From assembly GCA_039583875.1 (NCBI GenBank), contig CM077155.1, positions 6,250,043 to 6,314,042 of the forward strand: a DNA stretch of 64,000 bases. Reading direction: 5' to 3'. The position numbers and the translations under genes were made by a program. The stretch is from Platanthera guangdongensis. Taxonomy: Eukaryota > Streptophyta > Magnoliopsida > Asparagales > Orchidaceae. The notes beneath the pieces are model-generated. The model was given only the letters and a program-made list of their open reading frames with translations, was not told where the DNA came from and did not search any database. This document shows positions 21,531 through 30,937 of this stretch, in pieces (the stretch's first letter is position 1; each line of letters opens with the position of its first letter).

Positions 21531-23324
21531 TGTTGAAATTTGATATAGCGGAAGACGGGAAATCAGGCGCAGGAACACTCAACTTATCTGAGCCCAAAAA
21601 AATCAGATGCAAAATAGAAGAGCAAGAATCTTATATTATTAATAAACTTCTTTACACTGCGAGACATACATAGCGAGACATGATTCGTTGATGTACAAAA
21701 CAAGGAAGCAAAAAACAACAAAGCAAGAAGTCGGGCGGATAGAATCCGAGACAGCCGAGACCGCCGAGACCGCCGAGACCGCCGCTCTTGCCGAACTGAA
21801 CAGCGAAATCCGCTAAGACCGCGAGGTCGCGCGGATTACTCGTTATTCCAATGCAAGCTCTACTCGCCAATCAGCAAGCCGCCTAACCGGGAGGTCGCCT
21901 AGCCTCCTGACCGCACGATCTGCTACTGCCGAACTAAACAGGCCGCCAGAAACGGACAGCTTATTGAACTGGGAAACAAGTTGCAGAAGAGAGACCGCCT
22001 AGCCGTTACCCGTGAATTGTTGTTAACCGCTGGTTGCTATCCGCAGAGTCCGCACTATCCCCGACCGTAGTCAGAACCAAGTCTATGGCTTCCAGCGCTA
22101 TCCGCACAACCTGCACAGCACAACCAGGTCAATCTTCAAACAGCGCGGATACAAGAATCATGTCCTCAGCAACAATCCACGATTTCACTTACTGTTCATT
22201 TGTCCTACTACTGATGTGACGGGGATCATATTTATAAGCACGATCTGGAGTGTGGTCACCGCCCTAGCCGATAGGAAAATCGCTTCATCTCACAACGAGC
22301 ACCGTGTATCCGTAAGCCGCTGATACACATCCAATCCACCGCAACCTGTGCATGATAGCCAAACCGCCTAAGCTCTACCAAGGCCGGGCAGCAAACCCGA
22401 TCCGCCCTGTCGCCAATGGCCAACCAGGATATGGCAAGCAACCCGTGAACTCTGCAACAATATCGCATGTCCGCATATCAGCGGACACCACATCAGTCTA
22501 CGCGCCCTGCGGATACAGCGTCAGTCCGCACCCCCAAGTTCGCATCCAAGGCACAACAGCCAACTGCCAAACTTGGCGGACTGAGAAACAGCCCGCATAA
22601 CCTAGCGGACACAGCTCCAGTCCGCGCGCCTTGCGGACACAGCTCCAGTCCGCATACCCAGAGCCCGCAGCCGCCACCAAGACAACAGCCGGACTTGGCG
22701 GACAAGGAAGACAGTCTGCAACCCCAAGCGGACACTGCTCCAGTCCGCACTCACCAATTCTCAACCAAGGCACAAAGCAACAGTTGCCGAGCTTGGCAGA
22801 CCGAGACACAGTCCGCGCTTATCCGCGCGATCACCCCGGACTGATCCAACCAGGACTTGGTTCAGAACCAACAAAGTCCACTCCAATGGACACAAAGGCC
22901 AACCCGCACTTACTGGCGGACATGGGTACCAGTCCGCCAAACCCGACGAACTCCAGCATTTGTCCGCTCTAACCGGCGAACCCTGCGACTTCCTCCAGCC
23001 ACACCACCAGAGCTAGACCAAGGCATCTGCCAAGCCGGTCTGCCGAGCTTCAGTCCAGTCCGCATCTTGCCGGACTCCGCGGATAGTGAAGCTATCCACC
23101 TGGTTACATTCTGGGAACAATCTGTCTGCTGTGCATAAGCCGGTCTGGCTGGCCGCCACCTCTGTATGCATAGTCCGCGCGAACAGACCGCCCAGGACGC
23201 CAAGGAACATGCCGACTGCAGCAGCTCTGCCGACCTGGCTAACCGCTAGTCCTGTCCGCATAGACCGTGCGGACAGGTCGCACTGGTCGCTCAATCACCC
23301 ACTTTCACTTCACCATTTTCAACA
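21531..23324 (-). mobile_element. Solo LTR of copia family X, 1794 bp
   Basis: The left edge is TGTTGAAATT at 21531. The right edge is CACCATTTTCAACA at 23324, which in reverse complement begins like the X LTRs at 26429 and 39932 (GTGAAGTGAAAGTGGGTG). The possible TSD is TGTGA (21526-21530) against TATGA (23325-23329), with one mismatch. It contains the family signature of many GTCCGC/GCGGAC words. TATTTATA at 22229-22236 is the minus-strand TATA box, and GCGAGACATACATAGCGAGA near 21659 is the conserved U5 block. A 9 bp microsatellite (GAGACCGCC) lies near 21755-21785. Confidence 0.85.
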
Positions 23325-23960
23325 TATGAGATTACTAAAACCCGTACACTATGATCACTAAGCGATCGAGCACAATAGTCTAAAGTTAGTACTAGCGCTT
23401 GAGTATGCTTCATTCAATGCAAGTTCAGATGTTATGTGCTTCTGTGTTTGCGAATATTGGAATTTTTGGATCAAGGTGGGTGTTCGTGGAGAAATGAAAT
23501 TCAGTCAAAAGTCTCTAAAATTTAGTGCAATTCCTTTAGAGCAGTAATCAAGCTGAGTTTCAATCTTTATCTTTTGTTTTATGTAGTTCTTGTTGTTTAA
23601 TCAAAGCAACAAAAATAAATAGTTCTTTTATTCATTGATTATAACATCAACAACACTCAAGCATTTATTAATTATAACAACTAACAATAATATGTTCTTT
23701 TAACCACATAATTAATCTGTTCCGAAAGGGAACACTGAGACGTCATCCCGTCATCCCACAAACAGCTTAGTATCAATGAGAACTGATTATTTGATATTCT
23801 TCAAGAAGTTCAACAATAAAATAAATATGTATGCCTTCATCTATGTGCTACAATTCAGCAATAAAATAAATATGTGTGTTCTTTAAAGAAGCATTTTATT
23901 ATGGCATTGCATAAATCTCTGTTAAGCATTTGCCCTTAAGAGATCTGATAGATATATAAT
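23325..23960. other. AT-rich spacer, no gene
   Basis: No coding sequence or obvious repeat structure recognised. Confidence 0.5.
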
Positions 23961-23964
23961 ACAT

Positions 23965-24130
23965 TGTAGGAACATGATTCTTAGTTTGTTGTCCAATAGC
24001 CTATATGATGTATTCCTTCAATATTATACAACTGCGGATTTGTGGAACGCACTTGAAGTGTGGTATAATCTCGATAACAGGTGCATAGAACAATATAATC
24101 TTCTGTTCTTAAGGGCTAGTAACTGATTTG
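23965..24130 (+). pseudogene. Short copia gag fragment
   Basis: A short frame reads NSLYDVFLQYYTTADLWNAL then EVWYNLDNRCIEQYN. It resembles the gag segment of copia elements in which LSDxLYDxY is followed by AKEIWNALExKY. It is only about 50 codons long and the flanks are non-coding, so the assignment is moderate. Confidence 0.4.
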
Positions 24131-24304
24131 CTGCCCGCTTGTCCCGTCGCTAAGTGAAGTTGGTGATAATTTTGACATCAACAATTATATTCTTATGATA
24201 AATATTACATAATCAACTCACATTAAATTATTTATTATTTGAAATTACAAAAAAAAAAACTTTTAACTTTCAAACACTTTTAAGCTTTAAAAAACTAATA
24301 ACTA

Positions 24305-25901
24305 AATAAAGATATTTAGATTTTTAAATATTTTTTAATTGGTATAAACTTAATGTTTTCTAAATAAAATTATTGTATAATAATAAATAACTTTTATATT
24401 ATATCTATTCATATTTATTAATAGTACTTCGAATGAGTCACTAATTGTTTATTTTGAATACACTTCAAATTTATTTCGAGATATACATAACTCGTTATTT
24501 GTCAACTTGTTATGCTATTTTTTTTATTTTTAGATAATATAGTTATACTTAATATACATATATTTTTGTTATTACTTATAAGATATATAAATTTTATGTT
24601 TTAAAACATCTTCGACATATGTCTAACTCTCTGATACAGAAAAAAAGACATTGTTACATATAGATCCCGTTTGGCTATATACAAACCGAAAATTTCATTT
24701 TTTTAATAAAGATATTTAGATTTTTAAATATTTTTATTTGGTATAAACTTAATAATGTTTTCTAAAAAAATTATTGTATAGTAATAAATAACTTTTATAT
24801 TATATCTATTAATATTTATTAATAGTACTCCGAATGAGTCACTAATTGTTTATTTTGGATACACTTCAAATTTATATTGAGATATACATAACTCGTTATT
24901 TGTCAAATTGTTATGCTATTTTTTTACTTTTAGATAATATAGTTATACTTAATATACATATATTTTTGTTAGATATATAAATTTTATATTTTAAAACATT
25001 TTCGACATATGTCTAACTTTCTGATATAGAAAAAAAAGGCATTGTTACATATAGATCCTGTTTGGCTATATACAAACCGAAAATTTCATTTTTTTAATAA
25101 AGATATTTAGATTTTTAAATATTTTTTATTTTGTATAAACTTAATAATATTTTCTAAATAAAATTATTGTATAATAATAAATAACTTTTATATTATATCT
25201 ATTCATATTTATTAATAGTACTCTGAATGAGTCACTAATTGTTTATTTTGGATACACTTCAAATTTATTTTAAGATATACATAACTCGTTATTTGTCAAC
25301 TTGTTACGCTATTTTTTTACTTTTAGATAATATAATTATACTTAATATACATATATTTTCATTATTACTTATAAGATATATAAATTTTATATCTTAAAAC
25401 ATCTTCGACATATGTCTAACTTTCTGATATAGAAAAAAGACATTGTTACATATAGATCACGTTTGGCTATATACAAACCGAAAATTTCATTTTTTTTTAA
25501 TAAAGATATTTAGATTTTTAAATCTTTTTTAGTTGGCATAAACTTAATAATATTTTCTAAATAAAATTATTGTATAATAATAAATAACTTTTATATTATA
25601 TCTATTCATATTTATTAATAGTACTCCGAATGAGTCACTAATTGTTTATTTTTGATACATTTCAAATTTATTTTAAGATATACATAACTGGATTATTTGT
25701 CAACTTCTTATGTTTTTTTTTACTTTTAGATAATATAATTATACTTAATATACATATATTTTCATTATTACTTACAAGATATATAAATTTTATATTTTAA
25801 AACATCTTCGACATATGTATAACTTTCTGATATAGAGAAAAAAGACATTGTTACATATAGATCACGTTTGGCTATATACAAACCGAAAATTTCATTTTTT
25901 T
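24305..25901. repeat. Four tandem copies of a ~400 bp AT-rich unit
   Basis: AATAAAGATATTTAGATTTT recurs at 24305, 24705, 25096 and 25499, giving spacings of 400, 391 and 403. The last unit ends near 25901. Each unit ends with CGTTTGGCTATATACAAACC and a T-run. Copies differ by scattered substitutions and small indels, mostly in T tracts. There is no coding capacity. It looks like a small satellite array, or tandem non-autonomous repeats that multiplied by unequal exchange. Confidence 0.92.
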
Positions 25902-26042
25902 TCTACTATATACAAACCAATTTAAAACTTTCATTTCTAAAAAAACAAATCTCATTTCCGCCCTAGCCGCTCCCCCGCCTGCTCGCACGATACCTCTCCC
26001 GATCACATCTCTTGTGCTCACACCTTGGTCGCTAGCGGCAAA

Positions 26043-26129
26043 ATGTCGCCTGGAAAATCTTCGGCGTCCACTCCAAGCACCTTCTTCAAGCCCAGCGACC
26101 GCCCCTTTTTTGATGATGGTGACAGAAGA
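26043..26129 (+). pseudogene. Host reading frame, 5' part, cut by the TE nest
   Basis: An ATG at 26043 opens a frame beginning MSPGKSSASTPSTFFKPSD and continuing to the gypsy target site at 26125-26129. The same frame continues after the 20.6 kb insertion at 46767, so the gypsy element interrupted a short open frame. The codons are non-repetitive and unlike TE proteins. I do not recognise the family. It may be a first exon. Confidence 0.4.
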
Positions 26130-26428
26130 TGTTAAGATTTCTTTAGGAATGCTAATCAACAGTACAAACTTCACAGCAAATCCTTGGAATTACTTGATCA
26201 CAACACAACCAACAACTACAAGAAGAGAAAGGTAAGATTCCACCTGAGAGCAAGGCTGCCCTGAGAGGTGATATCACGGTGAGGGACGAAGCCGATTCAG
26301 CCGCCTATTCCAGCCAAAAATCCAAGATAAAAAATGCAACCCTAATAACCGGCTACTTATAAGATATGTAACCTGGTTAATTACAAAAATAACCCTCCCA
26401 ACCAAAGCTAATAAAAAAGGATCATAAC
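26130..26428 (-). mobile_element. Gypsy 3' LTR (interrupted)
   Basis: Nearly identical to the 5' LTR at 46460-46761. Differences include CTTATAAG against CATATAAG in the GGCTACTTATAAG region. It is broken at ATAAC by the X element; the last base of the LTR lies at about 41816. Confidence 0.9.
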
Positions 26429-26858
26429 TGTTGAATTCTGTGAAGTGAAAGTGGGTGAATGGAAGGCTTGGGAAACCTATCCGCGCGGACTACGCGGACA
26501 GGGTTGGCGGACTGCTAGGTCGGCAGGGATGTTGCAGGCGGTTTGCTCTATGGCGGCCTGGGCGGTCTGTTCGCGCGGACTACGCGGACAGCAGCAGCGG
26601 TCTGACAAGCCAGTGTATGCTCAGCAGGCGGTTGACTCCCAGGAAGTAACCGGGCGGATAGAAATGCTATCCGTGAAGTCCGGCATGAAGCGGACTGAAG
26701 AACTGGAGCTCGGCAGACCGGTTTGGCAGTTGCCTTGGTCTTGCTCTGGTGCAACGGGAAGCCGCGGAGACCGCCGGTCAGCGCGGACAGAAAATGGAGG
26801 TCGCCCGGTATGGAGGGCTAGATCCAGTGTCCGCCAGTAAGTGCGGACTGGCCCCTGT
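26429..26858 (+). mobile_element. Family X 5' LTR, first part
   Basis: Matches 39932-40356 of the 3' LTR. It ends at the Sirevirus target site (CCTGT, 26854-26858; the other side reads CATGT). Open frames in it, such as 26445-26840, are LTR sequence and not a gene. Confidence 0.9.
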
Positions 26859-28542
26859 TGTTGGGTATTGTATCCACAATGTACCTGATTTGAAGAAGTC
26901 TCTGGACAAGCTAAGGTCATAGACAATGTATTTGATAAATTATTTCAAGTTGTGCTTGCAGTTATTCCACGTTAAGTGCACACCAATGTCAGGGTGCAGT
27001 AGGTCAATATACACGGGTCTGCACGACGTAATCTCTCGTTGAGCAGATCAGTGTGTTGGCCTACGTGTACTCTCTCTATTGGAGTGCACTTACTTTCAAG
27101 TACAGGGCTGTGATCTTGCAAGAGCAGACAAGGAGCAAGGATGGGTCAAGGAGCACATCATGGGTGGAAGGACGAAAATTCGTCTAAGTGTAAATCGACG
27201 AGAATCGTCAAGTGATTCTCGCCGATTCGGCGAGAATCACTAGTGATTCTCGCCGAATCGTCGAGAATCAGTGGCTGATTCCCGCCGACTCGATCCAGCT
27301 ACTTCAAAGCAAGCAACTCTGATTCTAAGTAAGAATCGACGAGAATCACCAAGTGATTCTCGCCGATTCGGCGAGAATCACTAGTGATTCTGATCGTCTC
27401 GGCTGATCGTCGTCTCGACCCGGCTGAATCAGTGCGTGCAACCAAGTCAACTTCGACGAGAATCATCCTTGATTCTCGCCGAATCGTCGAGAATCACCTT
27501 TGATTCTCGACGATTCGACGAGATTCACTTTCGATTCTCGCCGATTTTGACTTGGGCGATTTTATGGAACTCCCTGAACCGGACTCTGTCGCTGGCATTG
27601 CTTTGAACCGAAGTTAGGGTTTCTACTTGTGGGACCCACAACGGTCATATTGAAGTTGTCTACCGTATAAATACAGGCGTATCTTTAAACAGTAGGACGA
27701 CGGAATAAAATACACAGAAAGAAGCCGAGCCGATCTTGACCTAAAATCGCGAGTTCCGCTCCGCCGCCGCCGTCGTCGCTCGAGCAAGTTGGTCGCCGCT
27801 TTTGATCAAGATTTCTTCCTGATCTTCCGGCGACAGAAGCTTAGCCAAGCTTAGAGTCTCACGCGTCTATCCAGAGATCCCTTGTCTCTCGATTTGTTGA
27901 TCGGGAAAAACTTCCCCGTCCGAATCGATCGAGACGACCGATCCTCGTGTGACTGTTGGTAGACCTAGCTAGCTTCGCTACGAAGTTTGGATCTCCAACG
28001 TACAGCAGTCGCACATCGTCGTCGCCGCCGATCCCGTGAACCTTGCCGCCGCCTATCTTGCCGCCGCCGGTTCCGGGGAGATCCACTCCAAGAGAGATCT
28101 AGGGTTGTGGACTCTTTGTGGACTTCAAGAACACGTCGTCAACAAAGAGGGACACCTTAGTCTCCAAACGTAGTTTGTATCTCTTGTACATTCTAGTTTT
28201 ACTTTTGTTGTAAAGGAACGTTTGTTCCGAGTTGTAAGGGTTGGGTGCAACCCGTGTGTGGGAGTGTTGACTCCTACGTGTGGAAGGGTTCCTTCCGATA
28301 GTGCAAGGATTGGATTTCAATCCTGTTGGTGAAGAGACCGAGTCGTCCCTTGTTGGGAGATAGGTCGAAGGGGGAAAGTGGATGTACCCAAATCGGGGAA
28401 CCACTATAAATAGCATGTGTATTCTGTGTGTTGTGCTGTTTATTTTTATTGTGCAGGTACAATTTTAAATTCCGCAAAAACGCTGCACTTCACCTATCCC
28501 CCCCCCCATAGGTGAAGATAGTTGACACTAGGTGAACTTTCA
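26859..28542 (+). mobile_element. Sirevirus-like 5' LTR, 1684 bp
   Basis: TATAAATA at 27666-27673 is the likely promoter box. An array of inverted CGAGAATC/GATTCTCG words precedes it. The downstream R/U5 part is GC-rich (CCGCCGCCG words near 27760 and 28020) and ends with a C-tract at about 28499-28507. It is shorter than the 3' LTR by about 17 bp, mostly within the palindrome array (27380-27425). Confidence 0.93.
27198..27545. promoter_or_regulatory. Array of GATTCTCG inverted repeats in the 5' LTR
   Basis: By hand count there are 13 exact GATTCTCG or CGAGAATC octamers within 350 bp, largely alternating in orientation and so forming adjacent hairpins. They occur just upstream of the TATA box. 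The 3' LTR copy of the array is at 34785-35148 with 16 exact octamers. Palindrome-rich LTR promoters are described for Sireviruses. The specific binding factor is unknown. Confidence 0.7.
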
Positions 28543-28544
28543 AG

Positions 28545-28556
28545 TGGTATCAGAGC
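28545..28556 (+). promoter_or_regulatory. Primer binding site, Sirevirus-like element
   Basis: TGGTATCAGAGC, complementary to the 3' end of plant initiator Met tRNA, starts two bases after the 5' LTR end. Confidence 0.92.
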
Positions 28557-28632
28557 GAGGTTGCTCATCAAAAATGTTAACACCTTGAGTTGAATTCTGC
28601 CACTAGTGTCAAGAAGAAGGAATACATCTACC

Positions 28633-30714
28633 ATGGACGGTCTCAAGTTCACAGGGAAGATCCCAGTGTGCACCAGGCTCAACTTTCCTATCCGGAAGGA
28701 AAGGATAAGGTTCTACATGGAAGCAGTTGATCCTCGACTCTTCATGATCGTGGAGGAGGGACCTTATGTCCCCACTAAGGCCTCCACCATTGATCCTACC
28801 AAGAAAGTACCGAAGAAACTTTCTGAAATGGACAAGGACGAGATGGTGCTAGTAGGACTTGACAAGAAGGCACAGAACATTCTGGTCAGCGCGGTTGATG
28901 ACTCAATGATGCAGACCTTCTGCAACTGCAGGACAGCACAGGAGATCTGGCATTGCCTGATCATCCTAATGGAGGGCACTGATGAAGTGAGGGATGATCG
29001 GAGATCCCTCCTGAACCAGAAATATGAGGCCTTCAGACAAGGGCCTAAGGAAGAGATCGGAGTCACCTACGAGAACTTCCTCAAGATTGTCAACGCCCTC
29101 AAAGGATACGGAAGAGTGTTCACTAATGGTGAACTCAATGATAAATTCCTTAGGTCTCTTACTAAGGAATGTGACACAAAGATCTGCGTCATCCGAGAGT
29201 TTGGCAGACTAGCTGAAACAGATCCGCAAATTCTGTTTGGGAAGCTGATGTCCTATGAGCTTCAGCTGAACACCGGGAAAGCAGAAGAAGAAGCAGAGAA
29301 GGCTGCAGCCAAAGAAAAGACTGTGGCTCTAAAAGCCAGTCACTCCAGAAAAGGCAAGGGTGCGGTTTCATACCGTGCCAGGAAAAAGGATGAGGAGGAG
29401 GACTCCGAGCCATGCTCCTCCAGCTCAGAGCTGTCGGAGGAGGATTTCTCCCTCATCACCCGAGAGTTCAAGAAGTTCCTCAAGATGAGGAATCAAAGAA
29501 AGAGAGACGGCTCCTCCTCCAGGCATCAGAAGAAAAATTATTCTTCTGACAGGTATGCCTCTAAACCGAACAAACATCGCTCCTCTGACATTATTTGCTT
29601 TGGATGCAATAAGCCAGGACACGTCGTGGCCGACTGCTATCAAGGCAAGAGAGAAAAAGGGAAAGAAGAGGAGCACAAATCTTCGAGAGATAAGAAGAAA
29701 GAGCGGAGCTACATTGCCAAAAGGCCAAAGACACTGAGTGAGTCTGATTCCTCAGACTCCAGTGATGATGAGGAAGCCTACTTCGGGCTGGTGGGTCGCT
29801 CCGACTCAGAAGGAGAATGCCCCCCATTTACTGGGAAGGTAAAAGCTCACACCCCTCTCTCCGACTCCGACTCTGATCCTGAGTCTCAGGATGATGAACT
29901 TGAGGATAGCCCTTCGGCCCGTGAAACGGAGCTCCTCGAGAAGTATGAGCTTCTGCTCAACACTTTCGAGGAGTGCCGTAAGAGACTGAAGGCTGAGAAA
30001 AAGGAAGTGAAATTCCTTAAGGGTGAGTGTGTATCCCTAAGGGAAGAGGTCACTAGCTTGATTTCTCTCCGACAGGAGCACCTTGACCTGACTTCAAAGC
30101 ATTCAGAGTCTCTTAAGCTCCTTGATCTTAAGCAGGAGGAAGTCGACAAGTTAGAAGAACAACTTGCGGCAGAAAGGAAGATCGTCAAGAGCTTCTCTAT
30201 GCCAAAAACAGTTCTTCCAGTAGTAGATACCTTCTCTGCTCAGGCCAAAGGAGCTGGCTTGGGGCATGTAGGGGTATCTGGTTCCTCATCCAGGAGAAAC
30301 AGGAACCAGAGGAAGAATAAGGCCGCCAAGAAGGCCTCTGTTGATGAAAAGGGTAAGGCTCCTCTTAGTCCTGTTGCGTTCAGAAAGCCTAGCTTTCCTT
30401 GCAACCAACATGACTTTGAATCTACCTTTGGTCATCATTTCCGGCCCTCGGTTGCAAAGCCAAAGAGCCGATATGATGGTTGGACCTTTCCCCGGAACTT
30501 CGGTGAGAGCGCTTTCAAGGCACCTTATGAGGAAATCCACATGGGAAATTATGGTCAATTCTCTAGCGGCCATAATGGAAAGCAGGCACCAAGAGTCAAG
30601 CCTGTTATACTGACGAAACAGAAGGTGAAGAAGTCATGTGACTGCAATCACTGTGAGGCCTCCACCTCCAGATCCAAGGCCCCGGCTGTACCCACCATTC
30701 CCAGGGTAAGGTAG
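28633..30714 (+). CDS. Sirevirus-like Gag
   Basis: 693 codons from the ATG at 28633; an earlier GTG at 28606 is in frame, but ATG is the natural start. Residues 1-220 are a UBN2-type capsid region, including TAQEIWHCLIILMEG and GELNDKFLRSLTKECDTKIC. An acidic/Ser-rich linker follows. The CCHC zinc knuckle CFGCNKPGHVVADC lies near residues 321-335, then Ser/Asp-rich stretches. Residues about 430-518 are strongly heptad-patterned and likely coiled coil. The C-terminus is basic. It packages RNA and forms the particle. The frame is uninterrupted. It ends with TAG at 30712, after which the same frame continues open for about 200 bp and encodes a second CCHC box. Confidence 0.9.
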   Translation: MDGLKFTGKIPVCTRLNFPIRKERIRFYMEAVDPRLFMIVEEGPYVPTKASTIDPTKKVPKKLSEMDKDEMVLVGLDKKAQNILVSAVDDSMMQTFCNCRTAQEIWHCLIILMEGTDEVRDDRRSLLNQKYEAFRQGPKEEIGVTYENFLKIVNALKGYGRVFTNGELNDKFLRSLTKECDTKICVIREFGRLAETDPQILFGKLMSYELQLNTGKAEEEAEKAAAKEKTVALKASHSRKGKGAVSYRARKKDEEEDSEPCSSSSELSEEDFSLITREFKKFLKMRNQRKRDGSSSRHQKKNYSSDRYASKPNKHRSSDIICFGCNKPGHVVADCYQGKREKGKEEEHKSSRDKKKERSYIAKRPKTLSESDSSDSSDDEEAYFGLVGRSDSEGECPPFTGKVKAHTPLSDSDSDPESQDDELEDSPSARETELLEKYELLLNTFEECRKRLKAEKKEVKFLKGECVSLREEVTSLISLRQEHLDLTSKHSESLKLLDLKQEEVDKLEEQLAAERKIVKSFSMPKTVLPVVDTFSAQAKGAGLGHVGVSGSSSRRNRNQRKNKAAKKASVDEKGKAPLSPVAFRKPSFPCNQHDFESTFGHHFRPSVAKPKSRYDGWTFPRNFGESAFKAPYEEIHMGNYGQFSSGHNGKQAPRVKPVILTKQKVKKSCDCNHCEASTSRSKAPAVPTIPRVR

Positions 30715-30937
30715 GAGCCTAGGAAGAGGTACAACAGATTCGACTGTTGGTGTTGTGGCAAAGTCGGTCACTCTGCCGTGGATTGTTGGTTTAATCCAAG
30801 GTATCACGAGACTCCCTATGTTAGCAATGCGAGGCCGACCACTCGTAGGGTTAACCAACCGAGGGGGAGTATGCTAACCAGGAATCTAGGACCCAAGTTC
30901 GATTGGGTTCCTAAGGGAAATTAATTTTGTTTTGCAG
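30706..30937 (+). other. Putative intron between gag and pol
   Basis: A donor-like AGG|GTAAGG at 30705/30706 and an acceptor-like TTGTTTTGCAG at 30927-30937 bound 232 bp. Removing it would join codon AGG of gag to GAA of pol with no frame change. It would delete the gag stop, the second CCHC box (CWCCGKVGHSAVDC) and the TAA at 30922. Unspliced RNA gives Gag only; pol is otherwise in the +1 frame. Splicing at a gag-pol boundary is not something I can confirm for this lineage. Frameshift, or separate decay of the junction, is the alternative. Confidence 0.45.

Noticed and set aside
24305..25901. CRISPR-like spaced repeats
   Set aside because: Units are ~400 bp tandem copies without unique short spacers. 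The setting is a plant nuclear genome.
26445..26840. 131-codon frame at the start of the X 5' LTR as a gene
   Set aside because: It is the same LTR sequence that forms the fortuitous tail of the ORF ending at 40340.
27859..28477. Minus-strand frames repeated at 27.9-28.5 and 35.5-36.1 kb
   Set aside because: They lie in the two Sirevirus-like LTRs and are antisense to the element; repetition reflects LTR identity.
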